Source of the DNA: JBJKSO01 sp046703825
GTDB lineage: Bacteria > Chloroflexota > Dormibacteria > Aeolococcales > Bog-877
Direction: 5' to 3'
Assembly (NCBI GenBank): GCA_046703825.1
Contig: JBJKSO010000033.1
Location: 1 to 41,064, forward strand
Length of the DNA: 41,064 bases
In this document: piece after piece, positions 1-8,415 of the stretch
How the letters are laid out: the number at the start of each line of letters is the position of its first letter
How positions within the stretch are numbered: the stretch's first letter is position 1
Made by a program: the position numbers and the translations under genes
The notes under the pieces: model-generated
What the model saw: only the letters and a program-made list of their open reading frames with translations
Told to the model about the DNA's origin: nothing
Database searches by the model: none

Positions 1-85
1 GGGCTCGGGTCGGCGGGGCTCACCGTCCGCCCCCGATTCCCCGCCGGCCCGGGCCGGCCACGGCCTTCAGAGCCTGCATGTGGAG

Positions 86-108
86 CCAAAGCATAAGCAG
101 TGCTTTGG
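86..108. repeat. 8-bp inverted repeat upstream of the reductase gene
   Basis: CCAAAGCA (86-93) and TGCTTTGG (101-108) are exact reverse complements separated by seven bases. It lies about 45 bases before the GTG start of the reductase, in the only non-coding DNA upstream of it. No T-run follows, so an operator is more likely than a terminator. A stem of this length can arise by chance in this much intergenic DNA. Confidence 0.4.
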
Positions 109-151
109 TCCGCCCCGGAGCGTCCGCGCCGGCCTGCACTAGGCTTCCACG

Positions 152-1366
152 GTGGCGCGAAAGTCCCGCTTCTGCAACGTCGGCGCCGGCCTTGCCGGGT
201 TCCGGGCAGCGCAGACGCTGAGGCGCCTAGGCCACCAGGGAGAGGTGGTCCTCCTCGGGGAGGAGGCTGAGCCGCCCTACGAGCGTCCCCCACTTTCCAA
301 GGACTACCTTCTGGGCAAACTGCCCCGCGCCAAGCTCTATCTGAGCCGCAACGATTTCATGAGCCAGCACGGGGTCCAATGGGTCGGGGGAACCCGGGTC
401 GAGGCGCTGGACACCGCCCGGCAGCAGCTCTCCCTCGGAGACGGCCGGGCGCTGAACTACGACAAGCTTCTGATCAGCACCGGCTCGCGGCCACGATCCC
501 TGACCGTGCCGGGCGCGCAGCTCCAGGGCGTCACCACCTATCGCTCCCTGGCCGACGCCGACCGGCTGGCCCAGCGCCTGGCCTCCGGCGGCCGACTGCT
601 GGTGGTGGGAGGCGGCTTCCTGGGGGCGGAACTGGCCGCGGTGGCGAGGGAGTCCGGCTGGTCCGTAACCCTGGTGGAGTTGCAGGCGCAATTGGTGGCC
701 CCCTTCGGACCACTGGCCGGCGACCACTGCCTGCGCTTGCACCGAAGCGCCGGGGTGGATGTGCGCCTTGAGGATCAGGTGCTGGAGCTGCGGGGACGAG
801 GGAGGCTCGAGGAGGCCCGGCTCGCCAGCGGCGCGGCCATCCCCTGCGACACCGCGCTGGTCTGTGTGGGCGCCGAGCCCCGGGTGGAACTGGCAGCGCA
901 GGCCGGCCTGGCGGTCGACGACGGCATTACCACCGACGCCTGCGCCACCAGCGCTGCGGACGTTTTCGCCGCCGGCGACGTCGCCTCGTACTGGAGCACT
1001 ACCCAGCAGCGGCGCGTCCGCGTGGAGCACTACGAGAACGCCCACCAGCAGGGGGAGTTCGCTGCGGGGCGGATCTTGGGCGAGGAGGCGATCTTCGATC
1101 CCATCCCCTACTTCTGGACGGAGCAGTACCACTCCACCCTGCAGCAGGTCGGAGTCCTGGCCGGCGACCAATTCCTCCGGGGCGACCCGAACTCGGACGC
1201 CTTCAGCAGCCTCCACCTGAGGGACGGTGTCCTGGTGGGCATACTGGCGGTCAACCGCTTCCGGGACGCCAGCGTCGCCCGGCGCCTGATTGCCGCCGGA
1301 GTGGCGGTCGACCCCGCTCGGGCCGCCGACCCCGAGTACGACCTGCGCCAGCTGCTCCCGGAGTAA
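152..1366 (+). CDS. FAD-dependent ferredoxin/rubredoxin-type NAD(P)H reductase
   Basis: This cytoplasmic flavoprotein probably moves electrons between NAD(P)H and a small ferredoxin-like partner, as in oxygenase electron-transfer chains. The FAD-binding Rossmann motif GAGLAG is at residues 11-16, the second nucleotide-binding motif GGGFLGAE at about 153-160, and the C-terminal FAD motif FAAGDVA at about 272-278. There is no CxxC or CxxxxC redox pair, which separates it from thioredoxin and disulfide reductases and fits the rhodocoxin/putidaredoxin reductase group. Its 404 residues match that family. The start is GTG at 152. No ferredoxin or P450 gene is adjacent, so the partner is unknown. 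It sits just before the fab genes, but a 107-base gap to the preferred fabF start leaves cotranscription unproven. Confidence 0.85.
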   Translation: MARKSRFCNVGAGLAGFRAAQTLRRLGHQGEVVLLGEEAEPPYERPPLSKDYLLGKLPRAKLYLSRNDFMSQHGVQWVGGTRVEALDTARQQLSLGDGRALNYDKLLISTGSRPRSLTVPGAQLQGVTTYRSLADADRLAQRLASGGRLLVVGGGFLGAELAAVARESGWSVTLVELQAQLVAPFGPLAGDHCLRLHRSAGVDVRLEDQVLELRGRGRLEEARLASGAAIPCDTALVCVGAEPRVELAAQAGLAVDDGITTDACATSAADVFAAGDVASYWSTTQQRRVRVEHYENAHQQGEFAAGRILGEEAIFDPIPYFWTEQYHSTLQQVGVLAGDQFLRGDPNSDAFSSLHLRDGVLVGILAVNRFRDASVARRLIAAGVAVDPARAADPEYDLRQLLPE

Positions 1367-1473
1367 TTTGGACTGATTGTCCAACAAATATGGGGTCAGA
1401 TCCGCCCCAGGGGCCGATGCGAGCCTCCGGGTTTGTCCCTAATATCCCAAATGTGACCCCCAATCCTTCGCGT

Positions 1474-2706
1474 GTGCGCGTGGCCATAACCGGGATGGGG
1501 ATGGTGACCCCGCTGGGAATTGGGGTGGAGGCAGTCCGCGAGAGCCTCTTCGCAGGTCGCTCCGGGGTGGGGCCGATCACCCACTTCGACGCCTCGGACT
1601 ACCCCACCCGGGTGGCGGCGGAGGTGAAGGGGTTCGAGCCGGAGAGGTACATGGAGCGCAAGCTGGCCCGCCGGGTCGCCCGCTACTGCCAGCTCGGGTT
1701 GGCCGCGGCCCGGATGGCGGTGGACGACTCCGGGCTGGAGCCGGAGTCGATGGATCGTGACGCGGTCGGGGTGGTGGTCAGCTCCGCCGCCGGGGGGATG
1801 GAGGAGATTGAGCGCGGGCAGAAGGTGCTGATGGAGCGCGGGGTGGTCCGCATCAGCCCCTTCATGGCGCCGATGATGATCACCGACATCGCCGCCGGTC
1901 TGATCGCCATCGAGCTCCACGCCGGTGGTCCCAACTACGCAGTGGTCAGCGCCTGCGCATCCAGCGGTCATGCGCTCGGCGACGCCGCCGAGGTGATCCG
2001 CCGGGGCGACGCGGTGGCGATGATCGCCGGCGGCGCCGAGGCCTCGTTGACCCCGCTCCTGATCGGGGCTTTCTGCCAGATGGGGGCGATGTCACGCCGC
2101 AACCAGGATCCGGAGGGAGCTTCCCGCCCCTTCGACCGGGACCGCGACGGCTTCGTGATGGGCGAGGGCGCGGTGGTGATGGTTCTGGAGGAGTGGGAGC
2201 ATGCGCGGGCGCGGGGGGCGCGGATCTGGGCTGAGCTGCTGAGTTCCGGCTCCAGCGCCGACATGCACCACATCACCGCCCCCGACCCCGCGGGCGACGG
2301 CGCCGCCCGGGCCATGACCAAGGCGATGGCCAAGGCCGGGCTCGGGCCCCAGGACATCGACTACGTCAGCGCCCACGGCACCTCGACCCCTCTCGGGGAC
2401 ATTGCCGAGACCCGGGCGGTGAAGGCGGTGCTGGGCGAGCGGGCGCTGCGGATCCCGGTCAGCTCGACCAAGTCCATGACCGGCCACCTGCTGGGTGCGG
2501 CCGGGGCGATGGAGGCGGCCGCCTGCGTGCTGGCCATGCAGGAGCAGCGGGTGCCGCCCACCATCAACCTGGAGCATCCCGACCCCGAGTGCGATCTCGA
2601 TTACGTGCCCAACCGGGCCCGCCCGGCCAGGGTCCGGGTGGCGCTCTCCAATTCATTCGGATTCGGCGGCCATAACGCCTGTCTGGCGCTGGCGCAGGCC
2701 GCCTAG
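1474..2706 (+). CDS. fabF: beta-ketoacyl-ACP synthase II
   Basis: FabF condenses malonyl-ACP with acyl-ACP in the elongation step of type II fatty acid synthesis. Counting from GTG at 1474, the catalytic triad is visible: Cys161 in VVSACASSG, His301 in SAHGTSTPLGD and His338 in KSMTGHLLGAAG, with Lys333 before the last. These agree closely with the E. coli positions 163, 303 and 340. The open frame extends upstream to ATG 1390, but those 28 residues have no family counterpart and the shorter form gives 410 residues, the usual length. GTG at 1480 is also possible. Neither start has a clear Shine-Dalgarno site. It is the first gene of fabF-acpP-fabD-fabG. Confidence 0.93.
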   Translation: MRVAITGMGMVTPLGIGVEAVRESLFAGRSGVGPITHFDASDYPTRVAAEVKGFEPERYMERKLARRVARYCQLGLAAARMAVDDSGLEPESMDRDAVGVVVSSAAGGMEEIERGQKVLMERGVVRISPFMAPMMITDIAAGLIAIELHAGGPNYAVVSACASSGHALGDAAEVIRRGDAVAMIAGGAEASLTPLLIGAFCQMGAMSRRNQDPEGASRPFDRDRDGFVMGEGAVVMVLEEWEHARARGARIWAELLSSGSSADMHHITAPDPAGDGAARAMTKAMAKAGLGPQDIDYVSAHGTSTPLGDIAETRAVKAVLGERALRIPVSSTKSMTGHLLGAAGAMEAAACVLAMQEQRVPPTINLEHPDPECDLDYVPNRARPARVRVALSNSFGFGGHNACLALAQAA

Positions 2707-2724
2707 GCAGCGGAGGCCAGCAGA

Positions 2725-3012
2725 GTGAGCGATCCCAGACCGGCGGATTCCGATTCGGCGGGAGCACCCTTGGAATTCGCCGATCTGCAGCGGATGGCCG
2801 GCGAGATCCTGGGGGTGGACCAGGACCGGGTCCAGATGGATGTGAGCCTCGCCAGAGATCTGGCAGCCGACTCACTCGACGTGGTCGAGCTGATCATGGC
2901 GGTCGAGGACCACTTCAAGATCCCGCTGCCCGAGGAGGAGGTCAACCGCATGCGCAAGGTGGCCGACCTCTGGGAGTACCTGCAGGCGCACCAGCAGGAC
3001 CGAACCGCTTGA
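2725..3012 (+). CDS. acpP: acyl carrier protein
   Basis: This small acidic protein carries growing acyl chains on a phosphopantetheine arm. The attachment motif is LAADSLDVVELI with Ser50 as the modified residue, followed by the typical acidic helix and the tail KVADLWEYLQ. Its 95 residues exceed the usual 78-85 because of a Pro/Ala-rich N-terminal extension of about 16 residues. The start is GTG at 2725, with a GGAGG-like ribosome site about ten bases upstream. Its stop overlaps the TTG start of fabD, so the two are probably translationally coupled. Its place between fabF and fabD supports a role in primary fatty acid synthesis rather than polyketide synthesis. Confidence 0.92.
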   Translation: MSDPRPADSDSAGAPLEFADLQRMAGEILGVDQDRVQMDVSLARDLAADSLDVVELIMAVEDHFKIPLPEEEVNRMRKVADLWEYLQAHQQDRTA

Positions 3013-3965
3013 TCGCGGCTCCCGTCGGGACCGGACCGCTGGCCCCCCCGGTGGCGCTGCTCTTCCCGGGCCAGGGGGTGCAGCAGCCAGGGATGGGCCG
3101 AGAGCTCGCCCGGCTCTTCGGCGCCGCCGATCGCGCCCTGCACCGGGCCGAGGAGGTACTGGAGATGCCGGTGCGGCGGCTCTGCTTCGAGGGTCCCGGC
3201 GCTGAGCTCCGGCGGACCGAAAATCTCCAGCCCTGTGTGGTGGCCGTCTCCTGGGCCGCCTTCGCCGCCTATGAGGAGCGCTTCGGCCTGAGCGAGGTGG
3301 CGCTGGTCGCCGGGCACAGCCTGGGCGAGATCACGGCCTGCGCCGCTGCCGAGGCCATCTCCTGGGAGGACGCGCTGATGCTGGTCCGCGAGCGCGGCCT
3401 GCTGATGGCGTCGGCCGCGGATCAGGCGCCGGGGCGGATGCTCGCCATCGTTGGGCTGCTCGAAGCCGAGGTCGAGGCGATCCGGCTCCGCGCCGAGGCC
3501 GCCGGGGGCATCTGGCTCTCCAACCTCAACGCGCCCAACCAGTTCATCCTGAGCGGCGAGCCGGACTCCATCGCCGTAGCCGAGGAGCTCGCCAACCAGG
3601 CGGGCGCCCGCCGGGTCTTGGTACTGGAGATCCCGCTGGGAGCGCACTCCCCGCTCATGGCCCGGGCGGCGGCCAAGCTGGCCGAGCGGGTCAAAGCGCT
3701 GCCGCTGCGGCCCCCGACGGTACCCCTGCTCGCCAACGGCAGCGGCCGCGCCCTGCGTTCGGTGCAGACGCTGCGGTCGGAGCTGGCTGGGCATTTGCTG
3801 CGCCCGGTCCACTGGGCGCGCACCATGACCACCATGCAGCGCCTGCGGGTGGGCACGGTGGTCGAGCTGGGCCCGGGCCGCGTGCTGGCCAGCCTCGCCG
3901 CCAAGCACATGCCCGGGGTCCAGACCTGGAACGCCGACGAACTGCTGGTAGAAAGCGACCGCTGA
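3009..3965 (+). CDS. fabD: malonyl-CoA:ACP transacylase
   Basis: FabD transfers malonyl from CoA to ACP, supplying the extender unit for FabF. The nucleophile motif AGHSLGE contains Ser104, the oxyanion motif GQGVQ is at 21-25, and the catalytic His is about residue 213 in PLGAHSPLM. Its 318 residues match the family. The start is TTG at 3009 and overlaps the acpP stop codon. The next gene begins one base after its stop, so the cluster is clearly one operon. No fabH-type initiating synthase is next to it; that gene must lie elsewhere or be replaced. Confidence 0.93.
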   Translation: MIAAPVGTGPLAPPVALLFPGQGVQQPGMGRELARLFGAADRALHRAEEVLEMPVRRLCFEGPGAELRRTENLQPCVVAVSWAAFAAYEERFGLSEVALVAGHSLGEITACAAAEAISWEDALMLVRERGLLMASAADQAPGRMLAIVGLLEAEVEAIRLRAEAAGGIWLSNLNAPNQFILSGEPDSIAVAEELANQAGARRVLVLEIPLGAHSPLMARAAAKLAERVKALPLRPPTVPLLANGSGRALRSVQTLRSELAGHLLRPVHWARTMTTMQRLRVGTVVELGPGRVLASLAAKHMPGVQTWNADELLVESDR

Positions 3966-3966
3966 G

Positions 3967-4695
3967 TTGGACCTGGACCTGAGCGGCCGCCGAGCCCTTG
4001 TCACCGGCGGGGGCAAGGGGATCGGCGCGGCAATCAGCCGGGCGCTGGCCAGCATGGGCGCCGAGGTGGTGGTCAACTACCTGTCCGACCGCGACGCGGC
4101 CGAGGCCACCGCCGCCAACCTTCCCAAAGCCGGCGTCTTCCAGGCGGACGTGGGCGACGCTCAGGCGGTGCAGCGCCTCTTCCAGGAGGCCGGCCCGTTC
4201 CAGGTGGTGGTAAACAACGCCGGCATTCTCCACGACGGGCTTCTGCTGCGGATGAGCACCGACGACTGGGACTCGGTCCTGCGCACCGACCTCACCGCCA
4301 GCTTCCTGGTGACCAAGGCGAGCGTGCCCCAGATGCTGCGCCAGCGCTGGGGCCGCATCGTCAACATCAGCTCGATCGTGGGTCTGGGCGGGAATCCCGG
4401 GCAGGCCAACTACGCGGCCGCCAAGGCCGGCCTGGTCGGGTTGACCAAGTCGGTGGCCAAGGAGCTGGGCAGTCGGGGGATCACCTGCAACGCGGTCGCG
4501 CCGGGCTACGTGCGCACCGAGCTCACCACCTCGTCGCTCAACGAAGAACAGCTCGCCGAGCTGATCAAGCTGACTCCGCTACGGCGAGAGGGAACCGCCG
4601 ACGAGGTCGCGGCCGCGGTCGCCTTCCTCTGCAGTCCTGCCGCGTCCTTCATCACCGGCCACGTGCTGGTGGTGGACGGCGGCCTGGCCGCCTGA
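3967..4695 (+). CDS. fabG: 3-oxoacyl-ACP reductase
   Basis: This short-chain dehydrogenase reduces 3-oxoacyl-ACP with NADPH. It shows the cofactor motif TGGGKGIG at 13-20, NNAG at 83-86, and the catalytic Ser136, Tyr149 and Lys153 with normal spacing. Its 242 residues are typical. The start is TTG at 3967, one base after the fabD stop. SDR enzymes are functionally broad, but position in the fab operon makes the assignment firm. The gene ends nine bases before the convergent trpA stop. A 15-base palindrome at 4678-4692 near its end might help termination on both strands, although no T-run is present. Confidence 0.93.
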   Translation: MDLDLSGRRALVTGGGKGIGAAISRALASMGAEVVVNYLSDRDAAEATAANLPKAGVFQADVGDAQAVQRLFQEAGPFQVVVNNAGILHDGLLLRMSTDDWDSVLRTDLTASFLVTKASVPQMLRQRWGRIVNISSIVGLGGNPGQANYAAAKAGLVGLTKSVAKELGSRGITCNAVAPGYVRTELTTSSLNEEQLAELIKLTPLRREGTADEVAAAVAFLCSPAASFITGHVLVVDGGLAA

Positions 4696-4703
4696 GCCGG
4701 GCC

Positions 4704-5486
4704 TCAGCCTCCCGCCAGCTCTCCTACCAGCTGGCGCATCCGCACCACCGGGTTTTCGGAGTTGCCGATCTCTCCCACCAGGTAGGTGCCCACCGCCACG
4801 GCGTCGGCCAGTCCGCTGAACGCGACCACCTGGTCCCGGCTGCCCACCCCGAACCCGAGCGCCAGCGGCAGCGGTGTGAGCCGGCGCGCCCGCTGCAGGA
4901 GCTCGCGGGCGGTCTGCAAGCCCAGGCCCTGGCCCGTCACTCCCGTGCGCGAGACGCAGTAGAGGAAGCCTCGGGTCAGCCGGGCCGCGGCCGCAAGCCG
5001 GGTGTCGGTGGTGGTGGGAGCGACCATGGCCGCCAGGGCCAGCCCCTTTGCCGCGCACACCGCCGCCAGCTCGCGCGATTCCTCCACCGGCAGGTCGGGG
5101 ACCAGCAGACCCTGAGCGCCGCTGGCGCGGGCGCGATCGACGAAGGGCGCGTGGCCGAGTCTCAGGATGGGGTTGAGATAGCCCATCAGGATGACGGGCA
5201 CCGACAGGCCCTGCCCACGAGCTCGCTCCAGACAGTCGAGGGCCCCCGACACGTTCATCCCCTGTCGCAGTGCCGAATGCCCTGCCGCCTGGATCACCGG
5301 CCCGTCGGCGAGCGGGTCGGAGTAGGGCAGACCGAGTTCGATGGCCGCAGCACCCCCCTCCTCCGCGGCCAGCAGGAGGGAGGGCGTCAGCGCCGGGCTG
5401 GGGTGCCCGGCCATGAGGTAGGGAACTACGACCGGCGTCGCGGCGCCTGTCCCGAGGCTGGCGGCCAGCCGCTCGGGACCGCTCAC
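4704..5486 (-). CDS. trpA: tryptophan synthase alpha subunit
   Basis: TrpA cleaves indole-3-glycerol phosphate to indole and glyceraldehyde 3-phosphate and channels indole to TrpB. The catalytic acids are in AIELGLPYSDPLADGP: Glu50 and Asp61, equivalent to Glu49 and Asp60 of E. coli. The C-terminal phosphate-binding GFGV segment is also present. The protein is 260 residues, normal for a TIM-barrel TrpA. The start is GTG at 5486, whose last two bases form part of the trpB TGA stop, implying coupled translation of the two subunits in equal amounts. It is the last gene of a seven-gene minus-strand run. Confidence 0.95.
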   Translation of the reverse strand: MSGPERLAASLGTGAATPVVVPYLMAGHPSPALTPSLLLAAEEGGAAAIELGLPYSDPLADGPVIQAAGHSALRQGMNVSGALDCLERARGQGLSVPVILMGYLNPILRLGHAPFVDRARASGAQGLLVPDLPVEESRELAAVCAAKGLALAAMVAPTTTDTRLAAAARLTRGFLYCVSRTGVTGQGLGLQTARELLQRARRLTPLPLALGFGVGSRDQVVAFSGLADAVAVGTYLVGEIGNSENPVVRMRQLVGELAGG

Positions 5487-6691
5487 TGGGCGGCGAGTGA
5501 CCGGACCGTGTCCAGGTCCTTGTCCCCGCGGCCGCTGAGACAGACCAGGACGTCGGCTTCGGCGGGCAGCTCAGCCGCCAGCCGCTCCGCCTCGAAGATG
5601 GCGTGCGCCGACTCCAGGGCCGGGATGATCCCCTCTTGGCGGCTGAGGCGCCGGAAGGCGCCAATCGCCTCTTGGTCGGTCACCACCCGGTAGCGCGCCC
5701 GGCCGCTCTGGCGGAGCAGGCTGTGCTCGGGGCCGACACCCGGATAGTCAAGGCCGGCGGAGACGCTCTCGGTGGCGGCGACCTGGCCCTGCTCGTCCTG
5801 CAGCAGCATCGAGAAGGCACCGTGCAGCACCCCGGGGGAACCTTCGCTGAGGCTCGCCGCGTGCTGTCCCAACTGAGGGCCGGCTCCACCCGCCTCGACG
5901 CCCACCAGGGCGACGGTCGAGTCCTCCAAGAAGCCGGAGAAGATGCCGATCGCGTTGCTGCCACCGCCGACGCAGGCCACCACCGTGTGCGGCAGCCGGC
6001 CCGCCTGCGCCAGCATCTGCCGACGCGCCTCCGCTCCGATCACCGACTGCAGGGTGCGCACGATCCACGGGTAGGGGTGAGGGCCCACCGCGGAGCCGAT
6101 GACGTAGTGGGTGGTGCGCACGTTGGTCACCCAGTCGCGGATGGCTTCCGAGGTGGCCTCCTTGAGTGTGGCCGAGCCCGAGTCCACCGGGATCACCTCA
6201 GCTCCGAGCAGCTCCATCCGGTACACGTTCATCGCCTGCCGGCGCATGTCCTCCCGGCCCATGTAGACCGTGCATTCCAGCCCCAGCAGCGCGCAGACCG
6301 TGGCGGTCGCCACCCCGTGCTGGCCGGCCCCGGTCTCGGCGATGATCCGGGACTTGCCCATCCGGGAGGCGATCAGTCCCTGGCCCAGGGCGTTGTTGAG
6401 CTTGTGGGCACCGGTGTGGAGCAGGTCCTCGCGCTTCAGCCACAGGGAGGCACCCGAACTCAGCCGGCTGGTTCGGTAGCAGGGGGTGGGGCGGCCAGCG
6501 TAGTGCTGCAGCAGCTGACCCAGCTCGTGGTGGTAGGCGTCGTCGCCGAAGCAGGCCTCAGCCGCCTGCTGCAGTTCGGCGAGCGCGGGCATCACCGTCT
6601 CGGGGACGAACTGGCCACCGAACTCCCCGTAGCGGCCGTGCTTGGGGACTGTGGACAAGATGAGCCCGGGGGCCGGGTGCTCGGCCGGCAA
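5483..6691 (-). CDS. trpB: tryptophan synthase beta subunit
   Basis: TrpB is the PLP enzyme that joins indole and serine to give tryptophan. The Schiff-base lysine is Lys97 in HTGAHKLNNALGQ, and the PLP phosphate loop is CVGGGSNAIG. The N-terminal GRYGEFGGQFVPETVMPAL is diagnostic of TrpB1, the form that pairs with TrpA. The listed start is TTG at 6691, one base after the trpF stop. A later start nearer the conserved GRYGEFGG block is possible because the first 15 residues are not conserved. It lies between trpF and trpA, overlapping the latter. Confidence 0.95.
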   Translation of the reverse strand: MPAEHPAPGLILSTVPKHGRYGEFGGQFVPETVMPALAELQQAAEACFGDDAYHHELGQLLQHYAGRPTPCYRTSRLSSGASLWLKREDLLHTGAHKLNNALGQGLIASRMGKSRIIAETGAGQHGVATATVCALLGLECTVYMGREDMRRQAMNVYRMELLGAEVIPVDSGSATLKEATSEAIRDWVTNVRTTHYVIGSAVGPHPYPWIVRTLQSVIGAEARRQMLAQAGRLPHTVVACVGGGSNAIGIFSGFLEDSTVALVGVEAGGAGPQLGQHAASLSEGSPGVLHGAFSMLLQDEQGQVAATESVSAGLDYPGVGPEHSLLRQSGRARYRVVTDQEAIGAFRRLSRQEGIIPALESAHAIFEAERLAAELPAEADVLVCLSGRGDKDLDTVRSLAAQ

Positions 6692-6692
6692 G

Positions 6693-7310
6693 CTAGCGCT
6701 CGACCGACCGGGCGGCGCTGACGAAGCGCGCGACCAGCGCCGGGTCCTTGACTCCCGGGCTCTTCTCCAGGCGTGAGCTGGCGTCCACGCCCAGCGGTCG
6801 CACCTGCGCCACCGCGGCGGCTACGTTGTCCGGCCCGAGCCCACCGGCCAGCCACACCGGGCGGTGGCCGGCGATCGCTGCGGCCTGGAGCCAGCCTCCG
6901 CTGCGCCCGCTACCCCCGGATCCGTCCGGGCGCAAGTTGTCCAGCACGATGGGGAGATCGGCCCCCCAATCGATGGCGGCCATGCCCTCATCTCCGAGGT
7001 CCACCACCGGGCGGATCGGCACCGGCAGCCGCTCGGTCAGGCTGCGAGGACAGCTCCGCTGGTGGACCTGCAATGCGTCCAGCTCGAGGGCTCGACAGGC
7101 CTCCTCGAGAAGGGTCGGGTCGGCGTCGACGAAGACCCCGACCCGCTCCACCAGACCACCAACCCGCTGGCTGATGGCGGCCGCCGCCGCCCAGCTCACC
7201 CGGCGCGGGCTGGTGGGGTGGAAGACCAGCCCGATGGCGTCCGCGCCCGCCCCGACCGCGACCAGGGCGTCGTCGATGCTGGTGATGCCGCACACCTTGA
7301 CCCGGACCAT
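6693..7310 (-). CDS. trpF: phosphoribosylanthranilate isomerase
   Basis: TrpF carries out the Amadori rearrangement of phosphoribosylanthranilate in tryptophan synthesis. The general base Cys7 is in the N-terminal VKVCGIT, and the general acid is probably Asp124 in PIVLDN. GGLGPDNV and the final GVDASSRLE are the phosphate-binding and C-terminal signatures. The length of 205 residues is normal. The ATG at 7310 follows the trpC stop by four bases. trpF is a separate gene here, not fused to trpC as in enterobacteria. Confidence 0.95.
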   Translation of the reverse strand: MVRVKVCGITSIDDALVAVGAGADAIGLVFHPTSPRRVSWAAAAAISQRVGGLVERVGVFVDADPTLLEEACRALELDALQVHQRSCPRSLTERLPVPIRPVVDLGDEGMAAIDWGADLPIVLDNLRPDGSGGSGRSGGWLQAAAIAGHRPVWLAGGLGPDNVAAAVAQVRPLGVDASSRLEKSPGVKDPALVARFVSAARSVER

Positions 7311-7314
7311 GGGC

Positions 7315-8103
7315 TTAGGCGGCCGTGCCGGCCTGGCTGAGGTGCGTCAACTCGGCGGCGGGATCGGAGGCGCGCATCAGGCTCTCGCCCACCAGCACCC
7401 CGGCCACCCCCGTCGCCCGCAGCCGTTCGAGGTCGACTGGCGTGCGGATGCCGGATTCTGAGATCAAAAGCACTCCGCTAGGAGCCAGCGGAGCCAACCT
7501 CTCGGTGACAGCCAGGTCGGTCGTGAGGGAGTCCAGGTCCCGATTGTTGATACCGAGAATATCGGCACCCACTGTCGCCGCGAGCTCCAGCTCCTGTTCG
7601 TTGTGGACCTCGACGAGCACCTCGACCCCGCAGTCGGTGGCCGCGGCTGCGCAGTTCTGGAGCCCGCCATTCCCCAGCACCCGGACGATGAGCAGGCAGG
7701 CGGCGGCCCCCAGGGCCCGGCTCTCCAGGACCTGCACCGGGTCGACGACAAAGTCCTTGCGCAAGACCGGTAGGGCTCCCAGCGAGACCGCCTCCTCGAG
7801 GTCGCAGTCGGATCCTCCGAACCAGCCCGGTTCGGTAAGCACCGAGAGTCCGGCGGCACCGGCGGTGGCGAAGCCGGCGGCGAGCTCGGGGACCGACAGC
7901 TCGGGCCTGAGCTCGCCACCGGAGGGGGATCTCCGTTTGATCTCGGCGATGAGCCCGAGCCCCGGGCGGCGCAGAGCGGCTGCCAGCGAAGGGGCTACGG
8001 GTTGGCGGGCGGCGCGGCGGACCAGCTCGGAGCGGCGCTCCAAGAGCTCGTCGGCGCGGCGGCGTGAGCTCGCAATGATCGGGGCCAGGACGCCAGGGAT
8101 CAG
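7315..8103 (-). CDS. trpC: indole-3-glycerol phosphate synthase, probably with a CTG start
   Basis: TrpC closes the indole ring to give indole-3-glycerol phosphate. LIAEIKRRSPSGG, the LRKDFVVDPVQV block, GINNRDL and the C-terminal GVLVGESLMR phosphate-binding block are clear. The first ordinary start in frame is TTG at 8043. That would delete LAPIIASSRRRADELLERR, which aligns with the conserved N-terminal helix of the family. The frame is open upstream to the acyP stop at 8128-8130. CTG at 8103 has GGGAGG (8111-8116) seven bases ahead and gives 262 residues, the normal size; ATC codons flank it. I therefore favour CTG, but this is inferred. No trpE, trpG or trpD lies in the window. Confidence 0.9.
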   Translation of the reverse strand: MIPGVLAPIIASSRRRADELLERRSELVRRAARQPVAPSLAAALRRPGLGLIAEIKRRSPSGGELRPELSVPELAAGFATAGAAGLSVLTEPGWFGGSDCDLEEAVSLGALPVLRKDFVVDPVQVLESRALGAAACLLIVRVLGNGGLQNCAAAATDCGVEVLVEVHNEQELELAATVGADILGINNRDLDSLTTDLAVTERLAPLAPSGVLLISESGIRTPVDLERLRATGVAGVLVGESLMRASDPAAELTHLSQAGTAA

Positions 8104-8127
8104 GATCGAGCCTCCCGTGAATTGCGG

Positions 8128-8415
8128 CTAAGGGGTGACTGTAAAGTCTCCCAGCTCTTGGTCGGCGGGCTCGGCCGCCACGTCCACAGCGCGGACCTCG
8201 GCAGCCGCCGGCCCCCGACCCAGGTGCTGGATGAACGCCCCCACCTGCACCTCACCCCCCTCCACCACCGCCTCAAGAGCGCCGGACTCGGTGTTGCGCA
8301 CCCAGCCACGCAGTCCCAGCTCTCGGGCGCGCATCACGGCGAATGCTCGGAAGCCCACCATCTGCACCCGCCCGCTGACCGTGACTCGACGGCGGACGGT
8401 CGGGAGCGCGCTCAC
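8128..8415 (-). CDS. acyP: acylphosphatase
   Basis: This is a small enzyme that hydrolyses carboxyl-phosphate bonds such as those of acetyl or carbamoyl phosphate. The 95-residue frame contains the signature VSGRVQMVGFRAF, with the catalytic Arg in the VGFR loop, and GLRGWVRNTESGALEAVVEG with the catalytic Asn. The start GTG at 8415 overlaps the pduO stop as GTGA. The same frame stays open much further upstream, but that part is antisense-like sequence inside pduO and is unlikely to be translated. Finding acyP between pduO and trpC is unusual; no metabolic link to tryptophan is obvious. Confidence 0.88.
   Translation of the reverse strand: MSALPTVRRRVTVSGRVQMVGFRAFAVMRARELGLRGWVRNTESGALEAVVEGGEVQVGAFIQHLGRGPAAAEVRAVDVAAEPADQELGDFTVTP

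Noticed and set aside
227..1387. Long minus-strand frame of 386 residues opposite the reductase
   Set aside because: It is the antisense shadow of a gene with intact flavoprotein motifs; GC-rich coding DNA gives such frames, and no domain is visible in it.
2703..4076. Minus-strand frame of 457 residues opposite acpP and fabD
   Set aside because: Antisense of clear fab genes; low-complexity Arg/Gly/Pro composition and no motifs.
5603..6721. Plus-strand frame of 372 residues opposite trpB
   Set aside because: TrpB motifs on the minus strand are complete; the plus frame is His/Arg/Gly-rich shadow.
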